This document shows, piece after piece, positions 45,286-54,767 of a DNA stretch of 64,000 bases. The position numbers and the translations under genes are program-made. Source of the DNA: RGIG4079 sp045646905 (GTDB taxonomy: Bacteria; Bacteroidota; Bacteroidia; Bacteroidales; Muribaculaceae); the NCBI GenBank assembly GCA_045646905.1, contig JAZRLP010000022.1:1-64000 (forward strand). Reading direction: 5' to 3'. A model generated the notes under the pieces. It was not told the origin of the DNA, did not search any database, and worked only from the letters and a program-made list of their open reading frames with translations. The stretch's first letter is position 1. Every line of letters begins with the position of its first letter.

Positions 45286-46607
45286 AGCAATCTTTGATTA
45301 TTAGCAATATAAAAGAGCGTCTTGGCATTGAGCAATTAAACGAAATGCAACAAGAGGTGGCGCGTTGTGCTGCGTCTCAATTGTTATTATTGTCGCCAAC
45401 TGGTAGCGGAAAGACTGTTGCATTTTCAATAGCATTATTGCGCACTCTCACGGCTCCTCGTGGAAAGGTGCAAGCAGTGATTGTTGCTCCAGCTCGTGAA
45501 CTTGTTATGCAAATTGCCGATGTGATTCGTTCCATCGCTACCGGCTACAAAACGATTGCGTGTTATGGTGGACATTCAATGATTGACGAGTCGCGTTCGC
45601 TCACCTCAGCAGTTCCTGATATAATTGTTGCCACTCCCGGTCGTTTGCTTGATCACCTCAATCGTGGTAATGTGGATTTGACAGGGGTTAATGCTCTTGT
45701 GCTTGATGAATATGATAAAGCGCTCGACTTGGGCTTTCACGATGAGATGCGCAAAGTTGTGCGACCTATGCGCTCGTTGTTGTTGACGGTACTCACCTCG
45801 GCAACTCAACTTGCCGAGATGCCTTCATTTGTGAAGTTTAACTCTCCCAAGATACTCGATTATACATGTAAAACCGAGGCTCCTCGTCATCGCATGCAGG
45901 TGGTTAATGTGCCGAGTCCAGTAAGAGATAAATTGCAATCATCGCTCGATTTGCTTCACTCATTGCCCAACGGAAAGGTTATACTATTTGTTAACCATCG
46001 TGAGAGTGCAACTCGTGTATATGACTATCTGCAACAAAATCGTTTGCCAGTGGGATTGTATCATGGTGGTCTTGAGCAGATAGACCGCGAAAAAGCGATA
46101 GATCTACTCAATAATGGCACTACGCCCATATTGGTGTCGACCGACCTTGCTTCGCGAGGATTAGATATTGACCAGGTTCAAGCTGTGATACATTATCATT
46201 TGCCACCATCGGCCGAGAGTTGGACTCATCGCAATGGTCGCACTGCTCGCATGGGAGCTGATGGAACTATATATGTTATAACAGCTGAGGGTGAGAATAT
46301 TCCTGATTATATCGATTTTGACCGTGAATATGTGCCTACGGGAGACCGAAACGACGATCCAATAAAATCGGAGGTGTCAACTCTGCATTTCAATGCTGGT
46401 AAGAAAGAGAAAATTTCACGAGGTGATGTAGTGGGTTTTATGATAAACAAAGGGGGATTAGAATCGGCGCAAGTGGGCAAAATTGTGGTTAAAGACCATT
46501 GTGTGCTTGTTGCTGTGCCACGCAATCGTGCCGATGAGGTGTTGCAAGCATTGACTCCTCATAAAATCAAGAATAAAAGAGTAAGAATCACTAAAGTTAA
46601 AGTATAG
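45282..46607 (+). CDS. DEAD-box RNA helicase with DbpA-like C-terminal domain
   Basis: 441 residues. SF2 motifs: PTGSGKT (39-45), PARELV (~70-75), ATPGRL (117-122), DEYD in place of DEAD (142-145), TSAT (172-175), ASRGLDI and HRNGRTARMG in the second RecA domain. The last ~75 residues (LHFNAGKKEKISRGDVVGFM, VGKIVVKDHCVLVAV, KNKRVRITKV) match the DbpA RNA-binding domain, which in other bacteria binds 23S rRNA helix 92. A ribosome-assembly role is therefore likely. It overlaps the kinase by 4 nt and its stop overlaps the next GTG start by 1 nt (TAGTG). Confidence 0.92.
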   Translation: MKQSLIISNIKERLGIEQLNEMQQEVARCAASQLLLLSPTGSGKTVAFSIALLRTLTAPRGKVQAVIVAPARELVMQIADVIRSIATGYKTIACYGGHSMIDESRSLTSAVPDIIVATPGRLLDHLNRGNVDLTGVNALVLDEYDKALDLGFHDEMRKVVRPMRSLLLTVLTSATQLAEMPSFVKFNSPKILDYTCKTEAPRHRMQVVNVPSPVRDKLQSSLDLLHSLPNGKVILFVNHRESATRVYDYLQQNRLPVGLYHGGLEQIDREKAIDLLNNGTTPILVSTDLASRGLDIDQVQAVIHYHLPPSAESWTHRNGRTARMGADGTIYVITAEGENIPDYIDFDREYVPTGDRNDDPIKSEVSTLHFNAGKKEKISRGDVVGFMINKGGLESAQVGKIVVKDHCVLVAVPRNRADEVLQALTPHKIKNKRVRITKVKV

Positions 46608-47731
46608 TGGCATTTTTGAGAAACATATTAGCAACGGTTTTCGTGGCAATATTTCTTGTGGCGTGCAATGGTAGCATAACCCGAGAAGAGGCTGTGGGGG
46701 AGGTCTTAACAACCCAATCACAATTGCTTTTTATTATTGATTGTGATGGGACTACGATTGTAGAAATCGAAAATCCGTGGAAAGAGGGGGCTTTATTAAA
46801 ACGATATGCGCTTGTGCATCGTGAAGGTATTATACCCGAGAATTTGCCTGAAGATGCCGAGTTAGTGCGCGTTCCTATCACATCGGCGTTGGTATATTCA
46901 TCTGTACATGCCGGTGCGTTTGAAGAACTTGGGTGCATTGATGCTGTAACAGGAGTTGTTGATGCACAATATTATAAAATACCCTCAATAATTGAAGGGC
47001 TCGAAAGCGGGAAGGTAGCAGATGCTGGAAATTCAATGGCCCCCACGATTGAGAAAATAGTGGAACTTTCGCCCGAAGCAATTTTCACTTCGCCATTTCA
47101 AAATGCTGGACATGGCGCAATCGAAAAACTTGGTATTCCCATCATTGAATGTGCCGACTATATGGAAACAACTCCACTTGGGCGTGCCGAGTGGATAAAA
47201 TTGTTTGGGGAATTATTGTGTAAGCGCGACGAGGCCAATGCTATATATGAAGAGGTAGAACGAAAATATAACGCACTTGTCGCAAAAACTAAAAATGTGG
47301 AAGAAAAACCAACAGTAATCAGCGAAATGCTTATTGATGGTGTGTGGTTCTTGCCAGGCGGTCGCAGTTACATGGCTCAAATGTTTGCCGACGCAGGAGC
47401 CGATTATCCATGGAGTAGTGATAAATCGACAGGCTCGCTTCAACTTGATTTCTCCACAGTGTATGATAAAGCTTATAACGCTGATTATTGGATTATAAAA
47501 AGCCCCGAGCCCAATTTTTCGCTTGCAAATCTTGAGTCAAAATATCCTTTGAATAAAAAGTTTGAAGCGTTTTCAAAAGGTGGGGTATATGTGATAAATA
47601 CGGTTGAATCTTCTTTTTATGAGGATTTCCCATTTCATCCCGAACGACTATTGCGAGAATATATCATATTGTTTCATTCCGAGGTGTTAGATGGTGATAC
47701 ATCGTTTAGTTACCTTCGTCAAGTAAAATAG
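46607..47731 (+). CDS. Iron/corrinoid-chelate-binding lipoprotein (BtuF/FecB-like)
   Basis: 374 residues, GTG start overlapping the DEAD-box stop by one base. SPII lipobox FLVACNG. The periplasmic-binding-protein fold of the FecB/BtuF class is visible: LVRVPITSALVYSSVHAGAFEEL, 'IVELSPEAIFTSPFQNAG', 'IIECADYMETTPLGRAEWI', and FLPGGRSYMAQMFADAGADY. It delivers a chelated metal or cobalamin to the permease-ATPase encoded 1.4 kb downstream. The ligand is not readable from sequence. Confidence 0.88.
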   Translation: MAFLRNILATVFVAIFLVACNGSITREEAVGEVLTTQSQLLFIIDCDGTTIVEIENPWKEGALLKRYALVHREGIIPENLPEDAELVRVPITSALVYSSVHAGAFEELGCIDAVTGVVDAQYYKIPSIIEGLESGKVADAGNSMAPTIEKIVELSPEAIFTSPFQNAGHGAIEKLGIPIIECADYMETTPLGRAEWIKLFGELLCKRDEANAIYEEVERKYNALVAKTKNVEEKPTVISEMLIDGVWFLPGGRSYMAQMFADAGADYPWSSDKSTGSLQLDFSTVYDKAYNADYWIIKSPEPNFSLANLESKYPLNKKFEAFSKGGVYVINTVESSFYEDFPFHPERLLREYIILFHSEVLDGDTSFSYLRQVK

Positions 47732-47745
47732 AATTAAGTAGATAA

Positions 47746-49086
47746 ATGGCAAAATACTCTAAAGCTTTTTGGACTGCCAACGCGGCAGAAATGTTGGAAC
47801 GCATGGCATATTATGCTGTGTTCATTGTGATTACATTATACCTATCAAATACATTAGGTTTTTCTGATATTGAAGCGAGTCTTATCTCGGGACTTTTCTC
47901 GGGAGGTTTATATCTATTGCCGTTATTTACAGGTGCATTTGCCGATAAGATAGGTTATCGCAAATCAATTATTGTTGCATTCTCATTACTATCGGCAGGG
48001 TATCTACTTCAAGGTCTATTGCCTATAATGCTCGAGAGTGGCGGATTGGTGCAATATGGTGAAAAAACTATATATACGGGACTTATAGAGAGCTGGGAAC
48101 GATATCTCATTATCCCTATTCTTGTTATATTAATGATTGGTGGCTCATTTATTAAGTCGATTATTTCTGCATCAGTAGCTCGCGAAACTACATCCGAAAC
48201 TCGTGCCAAAGGCTATTCGATATTCTATATGATGGTTAACATCGGTTCGTTTACAGGAAAGAGTGTAATTGACCCTTTGCGTTCATTTGTAGGCGAATCG
48301 GCATATATTTATATTAACTTTTTCTCGGCAATATTGTGCGTATTAGCATTTGTGGCAATATTGCTATTTTACCATTCGGCCAATCACTCGGGCGAGGGAA
48401 AAAGTGTAAAAGAGGTGATGCAAGGGCTCTTAAAAGTTTTCTCTAATGGACGATTGCTAATTTTGATTCTTATCGTAACCGGATTCTGGATTGTGCAACA
48501 ACAACTTTATGCTACAATGCCTAAATATGTGATTCGTCTTGCTGGTGAGACTGCACGACCCGGATGGATTGCTAATGTAAATCCATTTGTTGTGGTTGTG
48601 TGCGTAAATTTTGTGACACAACTAATGGCTCGTCGCAAAGCATTGACATCTATAATTATAGGTATGTTCCTTATTCCACTCTCGGCAGTAGTAATGGCAA
48701 CGGGAAATATCTTTACTGGCGAAATATTGGGAATGCATCCTATCACATTTATGATGATAGTGGGCATTGCATTCCAAGCACTTGCCGAGTGTTTCATTTC
48801 TCCTCGCTATCTTGAGTATTTCTCACTTCAAGCCCCTAAAGGAGAAGAGGGTTTATACTTGGGCTTTAGTCACTTACATTCATTTCTTTCATCGATATTA
48901 GGATTTGGACTTTCGGGTATTTTGTTGTCAAAATATTGCCCCGATCCTAATGGCTTTGAAACAGTAGAGGCATGGCAAACTGCAACAGCCAATGCTCATT
49001 ACATTTGGTATTGGTTTGCTGCAATAGGTTTAATTTCGGCTTTTGCGTTGATAATTTATGCGCGAGTAAATAAATCAAAGGCATAA
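47746..49086 (+). CDS. MFS transporter of POT (proton-oligopeptide) type
   Basis: 446 residues with about 12 membrane helices. The opening FWTANAAEMLERMAYYAVFIV resembles the POT/PTR2 signature (E-R-x-x-Y-Y) and GAFADKIGYRKSI is the MFS loop 2-3 motif. POT members carry small peptides or nitrate with protons, but this sequence is divergent and the substrate is not fixed. It is placed between the binding lipoprotein and the FecCD permease, 14 bp and 23 bp away, so it is probably transcribed with them. It could export or import a metallophore (inference). Confidence 0.82.
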   Translation: MAKYSKAFWTANAAEMLERMAYYAVFIVITLYLSNTLGFSDIEASLISGLFSGGLYLLPLFTGAFADKIGYRKSIIVAFSLLSAGYLLQGLLPIMLESGGLVQYGEKTIYTGLIESWERYLIIPILVILMIGGSFIKSIISASVARETTSETRAKGYSIFYMMVNIGSFTGKSVIDPLRSFVGESAYIYINFFSAILCVLAFVAILLFYHSANHSGEGKSVKEVMQGLLKVFSNGRLLILILIVTGFWIVQQQLYATMPKYVIRLAGETARPGWIANVNPFVVVVCVNFVTQLMARRKALTSIIIGMFLIPLSAVVMATGNIFTGEILGMHPITFMMIVGIAFQALAECFISPRYLEYFSLQAPKGEEGLYLGFSHLHSFLSSILGFGLSGILLSKYCPDPNGFETVEAWQTATANAHYIWYWFAAIGLISAFALIIYARVNKSKA

Positions 49087-49109
49087 CCTTAAAATAATTT
49101 CTTGATAGA

Positions 49110-50141
49110 ATGAGAACAACAAAACATCGTTCAACAGTCACACTTATCGCACTTTCACTACTTGTGATAGTGTTATTGCCGTTGAACTTGGTGTTTGGCT
49201 CAATCGATATCCCGTTGAGTGAGGTTGTAAATGCTCTTATAGGAGAGCCTGTAGCAAAACACACATGGGAAACTATTGTGATAGAAACTCGTTTGCCAAT
49301 GGCTCTAACAGCTACTCTTGCCGGAGCAGCTCTTGCTGTATCGGGATTATTGTTGCAAACAACATTTGATAATCCACTTGCTGGACCTTCAATATTGGGT
49401 GTTTCGACTGGTTCGAGCCTTGGTGTAGCTATTGTGATGCTTGCTATGGGTGGAGTGGTGAGTGAATCAATAAGTTCCTATTTGGGCATTTTGCTTGGAG
49501 CAATAGTGGGGGCTGCAGTGGTGATTCTTGTGCTATTGTTCTTCTCTTCAATAGTGAAATCAACTGCAATGCTTCTCATTATAGGTATTATGGTGGGATA
49601 TCTCACCTCATCAGCAATCTCATTACTCAATTTCTTCTCTACTCAAGAGGGAGTTCATTCGTTTGTGATATGGGGCATGGGTAATTTTACGGGTGTTACG
49701 CTCGACCGATTGCCTTTATTCTCAATATTAATATTGGTATCGTTGTTATTGTCGTTTATGCTCGTGAAACCACTCAATGCATTGCTGTTGGGCGCTCGTT
49801 ATGCCGAAAATTTGGGTGTGAGCATTAAGGCTACTCGCAACAAATTATTGCTACTATCGGGTATCCTCACTGCAATAGTAACAGCATTTTGTGGACCTAT
49901 TGGATTCCTGGGCTTGATAGTGCCACATATTGCTCGATTGGCATTGCGGTCGTCTAATCATACAGTCTTGTTGCCGGCTACAGCACTTGCAGGAGCAGTA
50001 ATTGCGCTATTGTGTAATCTCATTAGTGTGTTGCCTGCATCGTGGGGAGTGATTCCTATAAATGCAATTACCCCTGTGATAGGTGTGCCTATCATTATAT
50101 ATATTATTATTAATCGCAAAAAGATACTTTATTTCAACTAA
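49110..50141 (+). CDS. FecCD-type ABC permease
   Basis: 343 residues, about nine to ten membrane helices of the BtuC/FecD fold. Family features: IVIETRLPMALTATLAGAALAVSGLLLQ in the first third, NPLAGPSILGVSTGSSLG, GMGNFTG and CGPIGFLGLIVPHIARL near the end, where the coupling helix would contact the ATPase. Forms the membrane channel for the binding lipoprotein above. Its last base overlaps the ATPase start. Confidence 0.93.
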   Translation: MRTTKHRSTVTLIALSLLVIVLLPLNLVFGSIDIPLSEVVNALIGEPVAKHTWETIVIETRLPMALTATLAGAALAVSGLLLQTTFDNPLAGPSILGVSTGSSLGVAIVMLAMGGVVSESISSYLGILLGAIVGAAVVILVLLFFSSIVKSTAMLLIIGIMVGYLTSSAISLLNFFSTQEGVHSFVIWGMGNFTGVTLDRLPLFSILILVSLLLSFMLVKPLNALLLGARYAENLGVSIKATRNKLLLLSGILTAIVTAFCGPIGFLGLIVPHIARLALRSSNHTVLLPATALAGAVIALLCNLISVLPASWGVIPINAITPVIGVPIIIYIIINRKKILYFN

Positions 50142-50926
50142 TGGCTAAAGCAATGTTATCGACAATCGACCTCGCAGTGGGTTATCGCAATGGAAAGCGT
50201 GTAACCGAGGTGTTGACGCATCTCGATGTATCGCTCTATGTTGGCGAATTGGTATGCTTGCTTGGCGCAAATGGGATTGGTAAATCGACATTGTTACGCA
50301 CGATCTCGGGAGTCCAACCGGCATTGAGAGGGACGATTGAAATAAATGGTCGCGATTTGACAGACTATTCTTCTAAAGATCTCTCAAAACTTATAGGTAT
50401 TGTATATACCGATCGCACTCTTGCTGGGGCGTTGACTGTTGAGGAACTTGTATCGCTTGGTCGTCAACCTTATACAGGGTTCTTTGGCCGTCTTGATGCT
50501 GATGACCGCCAAGTGGTGGCTGATGCTATTGAAAGTGTGGGTATGAGCCATAAAACACACGATTATGTAGCTACACTATCTGATGGCGAACGACAAAAAG
50601 CTATGATAGCACGCGCCTTAGCGCAAGAAACTCCTATAATAATTCTTGATGAACCAACGGCATTTCTTGATGTAGCTTCGCGCATTGAAACGATGCAACT
50701 GTTGCGTCAACTTGCTCAATCGCAACAAAAGGCGGTACTACTTTCAACTCATGATGTAGGATTATCACTTCCATTGACCGACCGCCTTTGGCTCGTAACT
50801 GCCGACTCTACTGTCGTAGAAGGTACTACTTCTAAATTCATCAGCGACGGCACACTCAACAACCTCTTTCCAGGTCGCAATGTAGCATTTGACTCTTCAG
50901 TAATGGACTTTAGAGTAAAAGATTGA
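50141..50926 (+). CDS. ABC transporter ATPase of the metal/corrinoid uptake system
   Basis: 261 residues. Walker A GANGIGKST (~43-51), a variant signature LSDGERQK (~147-154) in place of LSGGQ, Walker B IIILDEPTAFLD (~166-177), H-loop STHD (~202). Fits the FecE/BtuD subfamily. It overlaps the permease gene by 1 nt and ends the operon just before a bidirectional terminator. With the lipoprotein and FecCD permease it makes a complete importer; a partner TonB-dependent receptor is not in this window. Confidence 0.93.
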   Translation: MAKAMLSTIDLAVGYRNGKRVTEVLTHLDVSLYVGELVCLLGANGIGKSTLLRTISGVQPALRGTIEINGRDLTDYSSKDLSKLIGIVYTDRTLAGALTVEELVSLGRQPYTGFFGRLDADDRQVVADAIESVGMSHKTHDYVATLSDGERQKAMIARALAQETPIIILDEPTAFLDVASRIETMQLLRQLAQSQQKAVLLSTHDVGLSLPLTDRLWLVTADSTVVEGTTSKFISDGTLNNLFPGRNVAFDSSVMDFRVKD

Positions 50927-50950
50927 TAAAAACAATAGAGATTATATAAT

Positions 50951-50985
50951 AAAAGCCACCGAGGTTATTGACTTCGGTGGCTTTT
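50951..50985. terminator. Bidirectional terminator
   Basis: AAAAGCCACCGA...TCGGTGGCTTTT stem shared by the uptake operon and the convergent LRR/Big_2 gene, with T runs on both sides. Confidence 0.9.
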
Positions 50986-51006
50986 GTTATAGATTGTTGA
51001 GAAAGT

Positions 51007-54000
51007 TTATTTTACCAATACTTTCTTTCCATTGATAATGTAGATGCCGGGTTGAGAGATTTCGTTAATGCGAACACCATTGATATTGTAGATAATGGGT
51101 TGTGCATTGTTGCCATTTTCATCGTTTATGATAATATTTTCAATGCCCGAATAAACTCCTTCATCAAAGATGATGTGATCTTTGTCAAAGAACGCAGTCC
51201 AGTTGCTATCGGCTTCGTATGCAGCTTCGGCTTCGGCCGATGAAACATAAAGTATAGCTCCTTCGGCAATGTTGTTGAATGCATCGGTGTCATCAAATGT
51301 TGCAGGAGTTGGACTTGATGCATATATAGTGCTTAAAGAAGTGCAGTATGCAAATGCACAATAGTCAATATTTGTTAGGTTATCGGGAAGAGTAATCTCT
51401 TTAAGAGCATTACAGTTATAGAAAGCAAATACCCCAATTTTTTCAATGCTACTTGGTAGAACTACAGAATCAAGACTTGTACAACCATAAAAAGTGCTTG
51501 ATTCAATTTTTTTAATGTTGTAAAGTTTGATTGTTTTGAGTGATGTGCATTCTTGGAATGCATTAGACCCTAATGTTTTAAGCGCTTTGGACATGCGGAT
51601 TTTTTCCAAGTTAGAGCAATCTTGGAACGCATAATTGCCTATGCTTTGAACATCATTAGGGATACTCATAGACGAGAGTGATGAACATTCTTGGAAAGCT
51701 CCATTGCCTATTGATTTAACTTTTTCGGGAATAGAAATTGAGGTCAATGCAGTGCAGCCTTTGAATACATAAGATCCTAATTCTTCCACATTTGAAGGAA
51801 TTGAAATCGATTCAAGCGAAGTGCAATTCTCAAATGTTTCTGAACCTAATGATGTGATATTTTGAGGAAGTGTTACCGATTTGAGATTGCTACAATCAGC
51901 AAAAATGCCACCTTCCATTACTCTCACCGATTCGGGAATAACGAAACTTTCAAGTGCAGAGCAATTAATGAATGCTCCATACCAAATGCTACCAATGTTG
52001 TCATGTAGATTGATTTTCTTTAATGAGGTACATCCATAAAAGGCTGTGTTTGGGATATATGACATTGATTCAGGGTAGGTAAACTCGGTGAAACCAGTAC
52101 AGTCGCGGAAAGCATTAGACCCTATTGAACTAATGTTGTTGTGGAAAATTATTTCGGTCAAGTTAGCAGCTCCTTGGAATGCTGAGTTTGAGAGTTCTTT
52201 CGCGTGAGATGGGATTGTATAACTTGTTCCACTTTTTCCCGCAGGATAACATTCGAGATAAGTATAGTTGGAAGTGACGATATCGAAAAGTACTCCGTCT
52301 TCAGCAAAGTAGTTTTTGTTATTTTTGTCAACCTTGATTTCAGGGAGTGAGCTACAACCTGCGAATGCTCCTAAATTAATATTTTTTACATTTGCAGGGA
52401 TAAACACCTCGGTCAAACTTGCGCAATTTTCAAATGCAGCATTGCCAATAGTTGTGATTGAGTTTGGAATGTTTACCTCTTTGAGGTTTTCGCAATTGCC
52501 AAATGCGCGGTAAGGAATTTCTTCAAAACCTTCGGGGATATTTACTTTAGTAATCTCCTTATTGTCGAGGAATAAATTATCGGCTAAAGAAGTAATTGAG
52601 TATTGAATGCCATTAATAAATACTGAACGAGGAATAGAAATTTCGCCAGCTGCATCAATAGTTTTTGTGATAGTTGCGGTGAAATCGTCGGTAGATGTGA
52701 TTTTATATACAAAAGCGTCTTGTAGAATTTCATCAGTAACGGTTATTGTAACTGAAGCCGTTTTCCCACTGCCATCGAGATTTGTAACTTTAAGGGTTGC
52801 AGTTCCAGGAGCTACACCTTTGATGTATCCATATTGGTCAACAGTCATAATTGACTCGTCGCTTGATTCCCAAAGCACTTGTGGTATGTTGCTGTTGTTC
52901 TCAACTGAGCATTGAAATCCTTGGTTGATACATAATTTATTTTGGTGAGGCGTATCTCGAATATATGTGCTATGTATTGTTGGTTTATATTCTACAATAT
53001 TGTCGCCAAAAATACTCCAGCCAGTAGCCTCTTTGTAAGCTTTTAAAGCACCAAAAGGTACATACAATTTAGCGCCTTCAGGTAGATTGTTGAATGCGTT
53101 TTCGTGGGCTATAGCAGGCGTTTCGCTTTCTGCAACTATTGTCATGAGGTTAGGGCAGTTGGCAAACGCATTTTCTGCAATAGAAGTGATGCCTTCAGTT
53201 ATAACTATGTGAACCAACCCTGCGCCATCAAATGCGTTCTTTTCAATAGCAACTTCGATGTTAGAATTAATTCTTGTTAGCGTGAAAGTAGATAATCCAG
53301 TACAACCCGCAAACGCATATTCGCCATATCGTTTGATTGCATTATCTTGGAATGTTAATTTTGTGAGTTTGTCGCAATTGCGGAACGCATTATTGCCAAT
53401 TTCTCTACCTTTATAACCATAGAGTGCATAGTTGTTGAGATATACACTTCCTGAATATTCATTGTCGACTTCATCGTAAGAAGTACCTGCAAATGAGATT
53501 TCTAATTCTTTGTCTTCTTCACTTAAAACGCTGAAATAGGCATTGTTGTAATTAAACTTGTTGAGAACTGAAATTTGACACGATGCAGTCATAGGTGTTT
53601 GCCCCGAAATAGTAGCCGTTGCAGTGATTGTTGCATTACCAGCTCCTTTTGCAGAAACAAGACCATTGTTGTCAACTGTAGCAACCGATGTATTGCTAGA
53701 AGTCCATGAAATAGTTGCTGATTCAGATGCAGGAGTTACACTTGCTGTGAGTTGTGTAGTTCCGTTGCGATATAAGCGTTGAGATGTAGAGTTGAGGGTT
53801 ACAACTACACCATATGAAAAGTTTGTAAATGTGTTCCAACCTGTAGCATTTTTATATTTGTCGAGAGCATTGGCTGAAGGCAGTTTTACGGTTGCACTTT
53901 CAATTCCTCTAAATGCATTAGCATGGGCTGTTGGAGGGGTTTCGTTGAGTGTAACGATGAGAGTTAATCCTGTGCTGGTATATGCATCTTCTCCAATCTC

Positions 54001-54462
54001 AGTAACGCTTGCAGGGAGTGTGATTTGAGTGAGAGCTTCAGCTCTAAGGAAAGCCTCTTTTTTGATTGTCTTAACTCCATTGCCAAGTGTAACTGATGTC
54101 AACCCGTTACAAGTAGCGAATGCGCCTACACCAATAGAGGTAACGCAGTCGGGAATTGTTATTGCTGTCACTTTGCTTGCACCAGTAACAGCATAATCAC
54201 CGATAGCTGTTACATTATATTCAGTTCCGTTATATGTAACCTTTTCGGGAATTACGATATTGCCTGAATAGTTGAGCCAGTTTTGGTAGATATAATCATT
54301 ATCATTGAGTTGCCCGAAATAGGTAACCTCTACAGTTTTGTCAGCTTCGTTAGTGACATTGTAAGGAATGCCTCCCGATAAGAAATCGTAGGCCATTGCA
54401 GGGCAACTGCATAGAATAATCGCAATTACCGCCAGCATTGATTGTAGTAAATTCTTTTTCAT
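51007..54462 (-). CDS. BspA-type LRR_5 surface protein with two Big_2 domains
   Basis: 1,151 residues. Signal peptide MKKNLLQSML...CPAMAY. Order: LRR_5 block (~75-215), Big_2 domain (~220-300: TSQRLYRNGTTQLTASVTPA, ISWTSSNTSVATVDNNGLVSA), second LRR_5 block (~330-480), second Big_2 domain (~490-575: VLWESSDESIMTVDQYGYIKG), then a long LRR_5 array (~620-1080) with FQGAANLTEIIFHNNISSI-type units. The last ~35 residues (IIYNINGVRINEISQPGIYI...KKVLVK) form a sorting-like tail different from that of the other LRR genes here. It has a long leader (about 205 nt) with a perfect palindrome and its own promoter. Surface adhesion is the family expectation. Confidence 0.92.
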   Translation of the reverse strand: MKKNLLQSMLAVIAIILCSCPAMAYDFLSGGIPYNVTNEADKTVEVTYFGQLNDNDYIYQNWLNYSGNIVIPEKVTYNGTEYNVTAIGDYAVTGASKVTAITIPDCVTSIGVGAFATCNGLTSVTLGNGVKTIKKEAFLRAEALTQITLPASVTEIGEDAYTSTGLTLIVTLNETPPTAHANAFRGIESATVKLPSANALDKYKNATGWNTFTNFSYGVVVTLNSTSQRLYRNGTTQLTASVTPASESATISWTSSNTSVATVDNNGLVSAKGAGNATITATATISGQTPMTASCQISVLNKFNYNNAYFSVLSEEDKELEISFAGTSYDEVDNEYSGSVYLNNYALYGYKGREIGNNAFRNCDKLTKLTFQDNAIKRYGEYAFAGCTGLSTFTLTRINSNIEVAIEKNAFDGAGLVHIVITEGITSIAENAFANCPNLMTIVAESETPAIAHENAFNNLPEGAKLYVPFGALKAYKEATGWSIFGDNIVEYKPTIHSTYIRDTPHQNKLCINQGFQCSVENNSNIPQVLWESSDESIMTVDQYGYIKGVAPGTATLKVTNLDGSGKTASVTITVTDEILQDAFVYKITSTDDFTATITKTIDAAGEISIPRSVFINGIQYSITSLADNLFLDNKEITKVNIPEGFEEIPYRAFGNCENLKEVNIPNSITTIGNAAFENCASLTEVFIPANVKNINLGAFAGCSSLPEIKVDKNNKNYFAEDGVLFDIVTSNYTYLECYPAGKSGTSYTIPSHAKELSNSAFQGAANLTEIIFHNNISSIGSNAFRDCTGFTEFTYPESMSYIPNTAFYGCTSLKKINLHDNIGSIWYGAFINCSALESFVIPESVRVMEGGIFADCSNLKSVTLPQNITSLGSETFENCTSLESISIPSNVEELGSYVFKGCTALTSISIPEKVKSIGNGAFQECSSLSSMSIPNDVQSIGNYAFQDCSNLEKIRMSKALKTLGSNAFQECTSLKTIKLYNIKKIESSTFYGCTSLDSVVLPSSIEKIGVFAFYNCNALKEITLPDNLTNIDYCAFAYCTSLSTIYASSPTPATFDDTDAFNNIAEGAILYVSSAEAEAAYEADSNWTAFFDKDHIIFDEGVYSGIENIIINDENGNNAQPIIYNINGVRINEISQPGIYIINGKKVLVK

Positions 54463-54564
54463 TCTTAAAAGTTTTTTATTGGTTTTGTAATTAATTATCT
54501 AAAAAATAAAATGCTACCTATTTGACACTGATTAAATTGTGTCTTATATGGCAGCATGATTTTT

Positions 54565-54589
54565 TAATGTGTCAATTTTTGACACATTA
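54565..54589. promoter_or_regulatory. Perfect 11-bp palindrome in the leader
   Basis: TAATGTGTCAA, three T, TTGACACATTA, about 103 bp before the start codon and downstream of the promoter. No T run on the gene's strand, so a simple terminator is unlikely; an operator or an RNA switch element is possible. Confidence 0.6.
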
Positions 54590-54671
54590 GGTGGGGCAAT
54601 CTCCCCTCCATGATATAATGCTATAGTTAAATTTGTCATTTCGTAATATTCTTATCTTTAAAAGATAAATG

Positions 54672-54701
54672 CAAATTTAACGATATCAATATTATTATCA
54701 A
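54672..54701 (-). promoter_or_regulatory. Promoter of the 1,151-residue LRR gene
   Basis: On the minus strand TTG (54701-54699), 19-bp spacer, TAAATTTG (54679-54672); transcription start expected near 54666. Confidence 0.7.
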
Positions 54702-54767
54702 CCTTTGTTTGGTTAATAAAACTTAATGGAAGAATGAAAAAATGAAGTTTGAAGATGCTATAGCTTA

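Larger units (their letters stand above)
54463..54767. other. Structured leader and promoter region of the 1,151-residue LRR gene
   Basis: Holds the -7/-33 promoter (54672-54701), a perfect hairpin (54565-54589), a GGGG/CCCC pair (54593-54606) and two TTTGACAC boxes (54521 and 54578). No gene supported. Confidence 0.75.

Noticed and set aside
50141..50926. Naming the uptake operon btuFCD or fecBCDE
   Set aside because: The ligand cannot be told from sequence; no riboswitch (cobalamin) or Fur box was recognised ahead of the operon.
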